From assembly GCA_003024985.2 (NCBI GenBank), contig PXIH01S0037791.1: a stretch of 11,710 bases of DNA, one strand, 5' to 3'. Below are positions 1 to 7,933 of the stretch, piece after piece (the first letter of the stretch is position 1; every line of letters starts with the position of its first letter). The translations under genes were made by a program, and so were the position numbers. The notes under the pieces were generated by a model, which made no database searches, had not been told where the DNA came from, and saw nothing but the letters and a program-made list of their open reading frames with translations. This DNA comes from Euperipatoides rowelli (lineage: Eukaryota; Onychophora; Udeonychophora; Euonychophora; Peripatopsidae).

Positions 1-310
1 AAAAAATCACTATATACATTCAAATTGTTGACTCCCCTCTTAATTCAGAACAGGAGTCACAGACAACATTTCTTGCCTACCAGTACTCCTCCACCCCTTC
101 CAACAAAAACAGCAATTACAAAAAGCATTAATGCCACAAAAACTCTTGCAGCCAGAAACAAATAACAAAAGCACATATAAAATTCATATACTATAATCAA
201 ACACTACTAAGTACAACATAAAAGTATTCTACCCATCCCTGTGCTTCCAACGCTCAAAATGTGAACCTCAATAACAACCCCCTCCCCTAAGCCATTACAC
301 TAGAATTCCG
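1..310 (-). other. Probable 3' untranslated region of LINE A
   Basis: Downstream of the ORF2 stop at 311-313 the minus strand has frequent stops in every frame and no protein similarity that I can see. Its position and lack of coding pattern suggest the 3' untranslated region. There is no poly(A) tail or simple-repeat tail before the left edge, so the end of the element must lie outside the window or be lost. Confidence 0.5.
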
Positions 311-1345
311 CTATTTGTTCATCTGCCGCTCTGAATAAGCAAATAAATCATTCTTATAAAATTTGTGCACATTTTTTAAAACTCTCTTACACAAATCTTT
401 TACATTTAAATTATTAAAAGCATCCCACATCTAATTTTCCAAATTTCAAACAATACCAAATATATATATATATTCTAAACTGCATGGGCATTCTTATCAC
501 ACTGTGTGTGTTATTCATTAGCCTAATATGATTTTGTGGAGTCTCTATGCATTCTTTACAAAAAACACACCTCCAATCATCCTCCCTTAATATATTCATC
601 ATTCCCAATCTTTGTTTAGTTGGCAACAAATGCAAGTTGAACTTAATAGCAAAAATTTGAAAATTCCCTTGCATTTTGACATACCTAATATGGCTCAAAT
701 TTATATTTTTATTCAGAGACCCACCATTGCCATTACCAACCACACACCCCTGGTTTACAATCTGATAGGCTTTCCTATATGACAGCTCCCCTCTGTATTA
801 CACATCTGTCGCATTTATCTGTATATTTCAATCAATTTTATATACAAAGGATCTTCAATTTGCTCTCGGATCCTAAAAAGCTGCCTAAATACATCACTCT
901 TCTCCATTAGGAATCTCACATGATTATAGATTACCACCTTATTTAACAAAGAAATTTTGAACAATGCCAACCCTCTTTCTTTAATATGTCTTTGCACTTT
1001 TTCATATGACATAAATTTCAACCCCGTGTGAATCACCCTTTGCACCATGCTTTGAAATGTATTTTCAAAAGTTAAAGTAACAACCATATAAGGCAAATAA
1101 TATATAAATTTTGATAAAACCAAGGTATTGTTTATACCTGCCTTCTCAAACCACCCCTTATTATAAAAACATATTTTTACTAGCAGGTTGTATTTGTCCC
1201 ATAATCTCCTCAAAAACAGTTTTTGAAATATACTTTGTAACCCTTATAGGAAACTTTTACCAAATATCTTATTTGGGATCCCTGTCAATCCCAGGAATTC
1301 CTCCTTCCTCTTCATAGAAATATTCCATATATATGACTTTGAATC
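311..1345 (-). other. LINE A ORF2 thumb and C-terminal zinc-finger region
   Basis: After the catalytic box, the frame from about 1345 to 815 is interrupted by only one stop (near 1240). It carries KEEFLGLTGIP, matching the FLG-type box, then a thumb-like helical region (RRLWDKYNLLVKICF, NNTLVLSKFIYYLPYM) and ERGLALFKISLLNK, matching the GGLGL box. After a frameshift near 820 the piece 743-414 holds HLLPTKQRL, a hallmark upstream of the C-terminal finger in L1/Tx1-type ORF2. It then has C59-x2-C62-x9-H72, but Asn stands at residue 77 where the last Cys is expected. A short (AT)7 tract at about 460-473 lies inside this piece. A last frameshift near 430 leads to the C-terminal tail ending at the TAG at 311-313. 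Confidence 0.8.
460..473. repeat. (AT)7 dinucleotide tract
   Basis: About seven perfect AT units lie within the LINE A C-terminal remnant, where the minus strand would read alternating Ile and Tyr. This is probably slippage in a dead copy. Confidence 0.8.
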
Positions 1346-2265
1346 ATTAATTTTTGACCAAGTCAATTGAGTAAATTCTTTGACTACCAAAAATGTTTTT
1401 TTTACACTGTGCTCTCGACATTGCTAGTATCGACAAATCATCCAGGTACCCCACAAAATGCAACTTATCAACTTTCCCTTTAACCTCCACCCCCTGATTC
1501 AGTTGTTTCAACTTCATATACAACTCAACCATTATACTGCGTACAACATCGATGACAATGGTGATCCTGTAATATAGAGTGATAAAGGTGCTGAAACCCA
1601 TTATACATCTTGCCATTCAAAAAAGCAACCAATTTAAATTGTGTAAGTCTAGCCAAATGGCCTGTAGTTTTACTTACCCCCAAATATTTGAAAATCAAGT
1701 GCACCAAATAATCCACATTAACCATATTAAAAGCATCCATCATATCCAGACAAATCATATATCTCTGCTTCCTATTTTTTTATTATTAACATTGAACAGC
1801 AAATGATAATCAGCCACAACATTTGCAATCACTCTCCCTTTTATTCCATACACCCCCTGTGGTATTACCCAATCCACCCTTTCCCTCAGCCTATTCAATA
1901 AATTTGTTGGCAAAATCTTTTGGTCTGTATTTATCAAGGAAATTGGTCTATACTGCCCCAACTCAATAATATTACAATTATTACTCTTCTTTGGAATTAG
2001 TTTAACATATGCCTGATTATTTTCCATCAGGAATTGCTTACATTCTTTATTCAACAAATAGTTATAAAACTGTTACAACCTTTCTTTCATGCTTTTAGTC
2101 ACCTTTCTGTAAAACTCGAAAGTAATTCCATCAGGCCCCGGTGTTTTTCCCCCCGACAATTTCAATATAACCTCTTCCAATTCCCCTTAAGTTATCAAAT
2201 TATTAAGAACCCCATCATTAACCACCTCCTCCCTATCAGCCCCAGCCAAAACTTTCTTTGATTGA
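1345..2265 (-). other. LINE A ORF2 reverse transcriptase domain (broken)
   Basis: RT boxes follow one another in the expected order. Near 2255 is INFFQSKK. At about 2155-2110 is SGGKTPGPDGITFEFYRKV, the box upstream of RT motif 1. The frame 2057-1755 holds KLIPKK and RPISLINTDQKIL (about 1949-1911) and then a GIKGRVI segment equivalent to the usual GRxI box. After a frameshift near 1760 comes motif A, ICLDMMDAFNMVN, with the metal-binding Asp in LDMMDAFN (1749-1726). Motif B is eroded, with the Gln-Gly-Cys-Pro core gone. Motif C is FVGYLDDLSIL, with YLDD at 1448-1437. In-frame stops occur near 2190 and 2080. Both metal-binding Asp of YLDD survive; Leu at the second position is unusual, as most LINEs have Ala. 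Confidence 0.9.
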
Positions 2266-2790
2266 AAAAAATTTATACTCTCTCATTTTATAAAATTCAT
2301 CAAACCCTTCCCCACCCCCTCTACCACCCAAAGCCTCCTCAATCACTTTACAGTGATGCTGCTGAGTGCTTGCTACTATATCCCTATCCATCCTATAATA
2401 CTCTCATCCTTTTCAATTGCAAATATATTGCCCTTCATCCTTTCCTTTTTCAACCATTTAATCATCACCCACTTCGGTGTAAACACCGTATTATTTATTT
2501 TCTTCTTATATTTATATTGTAGATTTTTTTGCATCACACTTAACAAATACTCTATACGATACTGTGTTTTTATTATATCCAAACTCTCCCCATTCTCCTC
2601 TATCTGTGTTTTAATTTTCCACTCAAGTAGCCCAATTCACCTTGAATCTTCCTTCTATTCTGTAATTGCCTATTGGTGAATTCAGTAAAAAACTGATTAT
2701 TTACAAATCCCCATATAACTAAAAAGCTAAATTTGTCAAGCTCAACCTTTTCATTTATCCCGTCCGATGTTTTATTAAAATCCTCCTCAC
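2265..2790 (-). other. LINE A ORF2 linker between endonuclease and RT
   Basis: This segment joins the endonuclease to the reverse transcriptase. The clearest pieces are the end of the frame running to 2600 (Lys/Glu-rich, containing NNQFFTEFTNRQLQNRRK) and 2582-2376 (containing KTQYRIEYLLSVMQKNLQYK and ending DESIIGWIGI). Both are charged and helix-prone, as usual for this connector. A frameshift lies near 2610 and another near 2270, just before the RT. No catalytic motif is expected or seen. Antisense open frames on the plus strand across this segment are taken as shadows. Confidence 0.6.
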
Positions 2791-3539
2791 TACTCCAAAC
2801 TTGAGTCAACTCTTTTTTATATTTGAAGCCCTCTACCCTATCTACATTATCACACTGACAATATAACAATAAATGGTCAGTAAAGGGTATACAATAAAAG
2901 CTCATATCAAAATTAAATAACAAATTCATTGAACAAATTATCCTATCCAGTCTATTTGCTGATTTTTGATCTCTTCTCGTCTCCACATATTTCTTTTCAA
3001 AAACACAGCTATATCCATCAAATTCGCCCCCAAAATAAAAGAATCAAACTGTTTCTGCATCATAGCATTGTTTACATTGAAATCCCCTCCTACTATAATG
3101 TGTTGGTTAGAGTCACTGCACATTTCCTTTAACTTCCTATACAATAGTTTTTTTCTCTAATGAATTGATAGAGACATGCACTATTCTTACCAATGTCCAC
3201 TTGTATAACCAACATGTATTCTCCTACCTTCTGCACTTTAATCATGTTTTCCGCAAACGCACGGTTCACCAATATAGCCATGCCAAGTCTCCTACTATTC
3301 ATTCTGCTTTCATAAACCAAATAGCCAGGTTCAAAAATCCCCCACTGCCAACCATCATCACTCCTTACCAACTTTGACTCCTGAATTAAAATAAAAGTTA
3401 AATTTAACTTCAAAAAAGATTTAAACTTAATTTTTGTTTTTTTAATATCATTTAGGCCTCTCAAATTGATAGTAGCCACTGAGAACTGAATGTACTTTAC
3501 ATAATTAGCCATTGACGCTAACTGCTGTGCTTTGAACAC
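2790..3539 (-). other. LINE A ORF2 AP-type endonuclease domain (broken)
   Basis: The domain would make the target-site nick. The piece at 3539-3129 has the N-terminal Asn motif ATINLRGLND (residues 22-31) and the Glu motif IQESKL (52-57), then RRLGMAILVN, typical of the mid-domain. The next piece, 3144-2938 in another frame, has GGDFNVN, with GDFN at 3087-3076. The third, 2986-2600, has NRLDRI at about 2956-2939 and FTDH, with TDH at 2881-2873, in place of the usual SDH. So the Asn, Glu, Asp/Asn and Asp-His catalytic positions are all still readable, but across three frames with shifts near 3150 and 2980. The family is clear; the copy is dead. Confidence 0.88.
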
Positions 3540-3592
3540 ACAAAGTTTTCAGTAAAAGGAACATAAAAGCCCATTTCACTTATTAAATAACT

Positions 3593-4963
3593 TCAATAAT
3601 AAATGATAAAAACATAAACATGCACAAATGCAACAAAACACATTAATTTAACAAACGTTCTTTTGTTATAATTTACCTCCATAGCTCCCACACTCTCAGC
3701 CTTACTTACATTATTCTCCGGAGGACTCTTTATTTTCATTTCGTTTCCATTCACTTTCATTATTTTACCATTACTTTCTAATTTCTCCTTTTTCTTTTTC
3801 TCCTTATCCCTAATTCTTCTCCTTTGACTTCTTCTAAGCACACATATTTCATTCTCCATCCCTCCTGTTAACAGTGCATTGCTACTTGCTGACTGCATTG
3901 TTTCCATTGGTACAGCTCCGTTGCTAGATTCTTCTCTATCAGACCACGGCAATTCTTCATTTTCAGTATCCGATAGATTTGGTGCTCCCCCTTCAGATGC
4001 CTTTGCCTCCTCACAAAAGCCATCCTGCTCTTTCACTTTCAATTCATAAAAATTTACCTTCTATTGAAATGTATTTTGCTCACTATAATAAGTCTCTTGC
4101 TGATGAACATCCATCTCCAATTCAATCTCTGTAGTTGGTGGAATACATAACAGCGCCCTGTTTCTTTTCACAAACATGGCCTTCCTCCATGTACACGAAA
4201 CATTGTTTACACTTCAAAAACATTAGCTCTAAGACCCAACTGCCTGCAATTTAGGCAAACCGGTTCTCTTCCCCTTACTGTAACTAACATTTGCTGTTGT
4301 CCAATTTTCAGAAAATGTGGAATATTTTCCAATAATACATTTTCATTCAAAACTCCTTGAATCTGCACCACATTCAACTTAAGATTTACTCTATTCTTTA
4401 CCACCATGTCCTCATTTTTCATACTTATCACTTTCACATATTTTTCAAACTCTGATTTCAAAGGATCATATGACATTATATACGTCAGCCAATGCACCCT
4501 TATGTCCACAACATTACATAACTCACCCTAATGGGGCTAGTACTATGTAATAGGGCCTACTTTGCACATACCTATCCCCCAAATTATTTTTGTCCAGCTC
4601 CGTTTTCAATTCCACTCCTATATACTTTGCATTCTCGGGAAATAAATCCCCACCATTGCCTCAAATCCAATAATTGACACCACATCGTTTATCACAGTAG
4701 CCAAATCTATTCTTGTGTCCAACTGCTCACTGAACAACGTAAATACATATCTCCTCTTCCCATAGATAGGTTTAAACTGCATATCCCAATATTTCAGCCC
4801 TTTTATCATCCTAACATACCTTTCGAATTCGTTTCCTTATCATTCACTGCATCATTAAAATTTTTCATAAAGTATTGAACTTTGAGTGCCAAAGCGATGT
4901 ATTTAAAGTATCCGCATCTTCAAGGAAGTGAAACCTCACCGCTATCTTGACTAGAACCCAATT
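3593..4963 (-). pseudogene. LINE A ORF1 remnant (RNA-binding protein with damaged CCHC knuckle)
   Basis: ORF1 proteins of such LINEs coat the element RNA. The remnant is spread over several frames. An N-terminal piece at about 4963-4868 includes AVRFHFLEDADTLNTSLWH. A second piece at 4809-4618 includes YWDMQFKPIYGKRRYVF and then runs past a stop to about 4530. A third at 4509-4207 begins DIRVHWLTYI and resembles the RRM-like segment before the knuckles. That third piece carries C85-x2-C88-x4-L93-x4-F98, the exact CCHC spacing with His and the last Cys replaced. A second Cys cluster (C-x2-C-x7-H-x-C) lies at 4211-4170 in another frame. The last piece, 4042-3593 (about 149 codons), is acidic and Ser-rich at first, then strongly basic (LRRSQRRRIRDKEKKKKEK), and ends in a hydrophobic tail. 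A stop just before it and at least three frameshifts break the gene. The start codon is not identifiable. Confidence 0.75.
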
Positions 4964-4965
4964 TT

Positions 4966-6614
4966 TTTAGTCCTATCTGTATTTTTAATTCAATTAATTC
5001 AAACGATGATTTTTAGTCTAATTGTTTTCACCAAGATACTTTAAGTTTTCATTTTTTTTAATAATAGCCTAATTTACTTTTTTTTATTTTCAGGAAATTT
5101 TTTATTTTTCTATTTTCTTTTATCAGTTGATACAAACCTAGTTTTAAATGTTTTTAAAATTTGTTTGTATATTGTACCTGAACATAAACATTTTTCAAAA
5201 TGTAATCCTATAATAATGAAATATTAAATTCTTAAGAATATTGTTTACCTAACAGTTTGTTGTTTTTCCATGGTGACAGTTCCATTTTTCTCTACATTAA
5301 CATATTTATTGTAACTCATTCAAATCTGCTTAGAGATTATCATTTTTTTTGTTTATTGTTTATTATTATTTAGTTGTAATAATCTTTTAATTACACTAGT
5401 CCATTCTTTACATTATTTTGATTTAAAAAATAATTAGTTAGCTAGTTNACTTAAAGAATATATTTTTTATCAACTTGATTTTAATGCTTTTGTTTTCTGC
5501 TTTTTTTTTTTTTTGGTGATCAATTAAAAAATATATCCTGCATGATTATTTTTATTTTCATTTACTTAGCCAGCCTATAAAACTAAAATCTAATCATTCA
5601 GTTTTAATAAATTCAAACGATTCTTGGGTTTTGTTTTTTAATTACAATATATTTTTATTTGAATTTTCTATTGTTGTCATATTGTCAAAAATGTTAACTA
5701 AATATTTTAATTACTGTCATGCATAAACGATATCTGTAATGAATCATCATATTTTGTAATAGTAATGTTATACAATATATTCAAAATATCACCATTTTAT
5801 AAATCAATTTGTGAATCATGTTTAAAATTTACTATATTTAATATTGACGATTCATATGTCATATACTGTATTTTTATTTAATTATTATGCTGTTGATAGT
5901 TGCATTTCTTTTATGTTTTTAATTTGTTTTTGATTTTTATTGTTGTGAATATTTCTTAAAACCTCTCATTTTTTAATTTTGTTAAAATAATTGCATTTTT
6001 GATTTTTAAATCCAGAAATTTTAATTTATTTTATATAATTGTTTTAAAGATCGTATTTTCTAAGCCATCATTACTTTTATTTCTTCGTGATGACAGTAAG
6101 TCTGAAATTTAATCTTAGGCTAGTACTTTACACAAAAAGCAGCATAAATTATAAATCCTTAACAAACTACAAAGGAATGAGAAAAATTATTTTGTTCATT
6201 CTCACATCACCCAGCTAAAGCCATCCATTTCCACCTGGTAGCCCACAATTTACCTTTCTAAGAAACATTTCCACAATTCTCATAAATTGCCAATTAAGCA
6301 AGAATGATCGGTTAAGAAAATTAATTACTCATTCTAGAATTGTATTGACTTTTGAAACACTTAAAAATAACTAAAATTATTGGTTTATAAATGTTAAATT
6401 TTATTTATTGGTTATACCAGAAATGTCCTACATGTGGCCCCAGGGCAGTGATTGGAAAAGTCATTTTAAAAAAGAACAAGTTCAAGTTCTAAGTTCATCT
6501 CTAAAAAAAAATAGTCTAGAAAAGTAGAGGAGGTGAAATGAGAATTATCATTAAAATGTAAAAAAAAAGTCATATCATTTTCTCCTCTAAAATGGCTAAT
6601 ATAAGAAATTTAAG
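4966..6614. other. A+T-rich, T-biased non-coding block
   Basis: No open frame of note and no RNA gene is recognised on either strand. The plus strand is visibly richer in T than in A between about 4975 and 6100, with many T runs, including 14 T at 5501-5514. The short inverted words GAATATATTTTTTA (near 5457) and its imperfect complement after the T run (near 5525) flank that tract, but in such A+T-rich DNA this may be chance. An ambiguous base is at 5448. From about 6110 the sequence is more balanced and still non-coding. It could be old intergenic or intronic DNA, or repeats too decayed to recognise. Confidence 0.6.
6525..6589. repeat. Imperfect inverted repeat beside the MITE
   Basis: TAGAGGAG at 6525-6532 is complementary to CTCCTCTA at 6582-6589, and AAATGA at 6536-6541 to TCATTT at 6575-6580. 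The unpaired centre includes an A run. It could fold as a weak hairpin, or be part of the neighbouring inverted-repeat element. Confidence 0.4.
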
Positions 6615-6650
6615 GAGACTCTAAAACGCGCTTATACAATATTCATTTTA
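6615..6650 (+). repeat. Left terminal inverted repeat of the MITE
   Basis: Pairs with 6909-6944 in inverted orientation, 30 of 36 matches. The core shared words are TCTAAAAC and CGCTTATA. Confidence 0.75.
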
Positions 6651-6756
6651 CCGTGTTTTTGACATCTGCACATATATTTTTGTCATTACCTTTAAATTGA
6701 CCGGAAATTGGAACAAACTACTAGAAATCGATCAAAAAAAGATTATTTCACCCCTT

Positions 6757-6795
6757 CATCATCATAGGGTTGGGGNCATCATCATAGGGTTGGGG
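6757..6795 (+). repeat. Tandem duplication of a 20-bp G-rich unit inside the MITE
   Basis: The unit CATCATCATAGGGTTGGGG plus one base occurs twice in a row, at 6757-6776 and 6777-6796, with an N as the last base of the first copy. It contributes four G runs (GGG, GGGG, GGG, GGGG), and further GGG runs follow at about 6826-6840 in TTAGGGTTCAGGGTTAGG. The cluster could form a G-quadruplex on the plus strand. Confidence 0.85.
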
Positions 6796-6908
6796 AAAAG
6801 TGAATTTAATACATATTTGGAGTTAGGGTTCAGGGTTAGGATAAGATTAGGACTCTAAATACCAAAAATAAAGCTGCTAGCCATCNTAACTGTACANNCN
6901 CAATTGAC

Positions 6909-6944
6909 TAAAATGATACTTATATAAGCGTGTTTTAGACTCTC
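6909..6944 (-). repeat. Right terminal inverted repeat of the MITE
   Basis: Reverse complement partner of 6615-6650. It ends in TTTTAGACTCTC on the plus strand. Confidence 0.75.
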
Positions 6945-7092
6945 GTCTTATTGAATTTTCTGTTTAGCTAATGCCTAATTAAAATAATTTAAAACACAGT
7001 AAATTACACAAAATAAAGTTGTCCCTGTACGGCCTGCCAATCATGTTTATGCAAGGGTGGACTGGCTCATTAGATCAGCCTAGGAAAGGCAC

Positions 7093-7135
7093 ACATCTAC
7101 CAGCCCATGTGAAGTGAGAATGGGCTGGTAGATGT
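7093..7135. repeat. Perfect 16-bp inverted repeat (hairpin) with 11-base loop
   Basis: ACATCTACCAGCCCAT at 7093-7108 is exactly complementary to ATGGGCTGGTAGATGT at 7120-7135, with an 11-base loop between. It is unusually GC-rich for its surroundings. The sequence just before it (about 7044-7090, GGTGGACTGGCTCATTAGAT onward) has the look of a dispersed palindromic repeat, but no inverted partner for that part is present here. No run of T follows, and in a eukaryotic context a bacterial-type terminator is not expected. Confidence 0.8.
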
Positions 7136-7408
7136 ATTGAAGTCTCTAACTTTATTCATTTAAAACTTTACTTAATTTTCAGATATAGTTTTTTTAAAAT
7201 AATTACAGTATTTCAATTTATTGTAAACCTTATCNTTACTTAGCAATCATGGGAGAGTAGATTGTAATAGGGTTATACTCATCATTTATGCTAGAGAAAA
7301 ATTTTGTTAGTTCAATTTTGATTTTCTATATCTTTTTGTCTTTTTTCAACTTAAGAAACTTATGATGGAAAAGTAATAATGTCTAATACATTGTTAGGAA
7401 ACCTTTAA

Positions 7409-7467
7409 GATTTGTGTGCTATCATCTAAGTAGTATTTTAGTAAGAGCTTCTTTTAGCACACAAATC
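7409..7467. repeat. Perfect 13-bp inverted repeat with 33-base loop
   Basis: GATTTGTGTGCTA at 7409-7421 is exactly complementary to TAGCACACAAATC at 7455-7467. The loop is 33 bases. It may be the inverted ends of a very short non-autonomous element or a fold-back remnant; no function can be assigned. Confidence 0.7.
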
Positions 7468-7735
7468 CTCATTTCTATACTAATCTGGTGCTAAGTTGTT
7501 AGTCTTTAGTCCCATAACGGTTCTTTATTCTTGGTGATCTTGTCCCAATATTGACTGCATATTTAGGAAGTGAGGTTTTTTGAAATCAATTATTTAAGCA
7601 TCCATCATAAATTATGCAATGTATCTGAGAAACCAACTTAGAGCATTTTTTAGTGTATTTTCAGAACGGTAATACTGTAACCTCTCAAATTCATAGTATC
7701 TTCCTAAAATCCATTGCTGGGTTAGGTTAGTTGAG

Positions 7736-7933
7736 TTTTTTTTTTTTTGTAGATTAGGGGCTTTCAGCCTACACTTATATTTTACTATTCAATATAAAGA
7801 AACTATAAACAATAATATCACAGCACACAGGAGACAGCAAATATGCATTTCCATTCTAACAAAACCAAAAACATACCCGGGACAAATTATCAGAACCAGT
7901 ACACACCAGTGTGTGCAACCCATATCACAAATA
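7736..7933 (-). other. LINE B 3' untranslated region and poly(A) tail
   Basis: Downstream of the ORF2 stop the minus strand has no coding pattern and ends in 13 A, seen as 13 T at 7736-7748. The region includes a short self-complementary stretch (CACACACTGGTGTGTAC near 7900-7916 on the minus strand). No exact AATAAA was found just before the tail. The tail marks the 3' integration junction, with GAGTT and then GGTTAGGTTAG-type flank to its left on the plus strand. Confidence 0.8.

Larger units (their letters stand above)
311..3539 (-). pseudogene. LINE A ORF2 remnant (endonuclease-reverse transcriptase polyprotein)
   Basis: This is the enzymatic ORF of LINE A. In a live element it nicks the target and copies the RNA onto it. 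It starts near 3539, about 50 bases after the ORF1 remnant ends, and its natural stop appears to be TAG at 311-313, following the residues SERQMNK. The span of about 3.2 kb is close to the usual ORF2 length, so it is nearly full length rather than internally truncated. At least seven frame changes and several in-frame stops (for example at about 2080, 2190 and 1240) make it non-functional. Endonuclease, RT and C-terminal domains are listed separately. There is no RNase H domain. Confidence 0.85.
1..4965 (-). mobile_element. LINE copy A: degenerate L1/Tx1-like non-LTR retrotransposon
   Basis: Conceptual translation of the minus strand gives, in order, an ORF1-type protein with a zinc-knuckle remnant, an AP-type endonuclease, a reverse transcriptase, a thumb region and a C-terminal cysteine/histidine finger. 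That order is diagnostic of an APE-type LINE. There is no RNase H domain and no LTR. The post-RT finger and the sequences around the RT boxes resemble the L1/Tx1 group; this assignment rests on motif recognition, not on a search. The reading frame shifts at roughly 4865, 4530, 4215, 3150, 2980, 2610, 2270, 1760, 1600, 1370, 820 and 430, and several stops interrupt it, so the copy is dead. The right (5') boundary is set where coding-like sequence gives way to T-rich non-coding DNA near 4965. No 5' untranslated region or target-site duplication was recognised. The 3' end is not reached: no poly(A) tail, which would read as poly(T) on this strand, is seen at the left edge. Confidence 0.9.
6615..6944. 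mobile_element. MITE-like element with terminal inverted repeats
   Basis: The first 36 bases (6615-6650, starting GAGACTCTAAAACGCGCTTA) match the reverse complement of the last 36 (6909-6944, which read outward as GAGAGTCTAAAACACGCTTA) at 30 of 36 positions by eye. The whole is about 330 bp, has no coding capacity and looks like a non-autonomous DNA transposon. Weaker similarity seems to continue outward: GCTAA words near 6595 on the left and the inverted TTAGC near 6965 on the right. The true ends, and so the target-site duplication and superfamily, are uncertain. Five of the window's eight N or near-N positions (6776, 6886, 6897, 6898, 6900) fall here, as expected if repeat copies were hard to assemble. 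Confidence 0.7.
6945..7735. other. Non-coding spacer between MITE and LINE B
   Basis: Apart from the two hairpins listed separately and an ambiguous base at 7235, I see no gene, RNA gene or recognisable domain. The right end (7720-7735, GGTTAGGTTAG then TTGAG) directly abuts the LINE B poly(A) tail and is the presumed target flank. Confidence 0.55.

Noticed and set aside
2034-2679. Overlapping plus-strand open frames rich in Ile, Leu, Phe and Pro, looking like membrane proteins
   Set aside because: They are antisense to the LINE A RT and linker; A/G-rich minus-strand coding sequence gives such hydrophobic shadows.
3593-3650. Hydrophobic end of the ORF1-A frame (LMCFVAFVHVYVFIIYY) as a transmembrane segment
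   Set aside because: It lies in T-rich sequence at the end of a broken gene, and a membrane anchor is not known for this ORF1 type; it may be readthrough past the original stop.
6826-6840. TTAGGG-type words as an interstitial telomere
   Set aside because: Only two to three imperfect units and inside the MITE; far too short.
7093-7135. Hairpin as a bacterial rho-independent terminator
   Set aside because: No T tract follows, and the window is eukaryotic.
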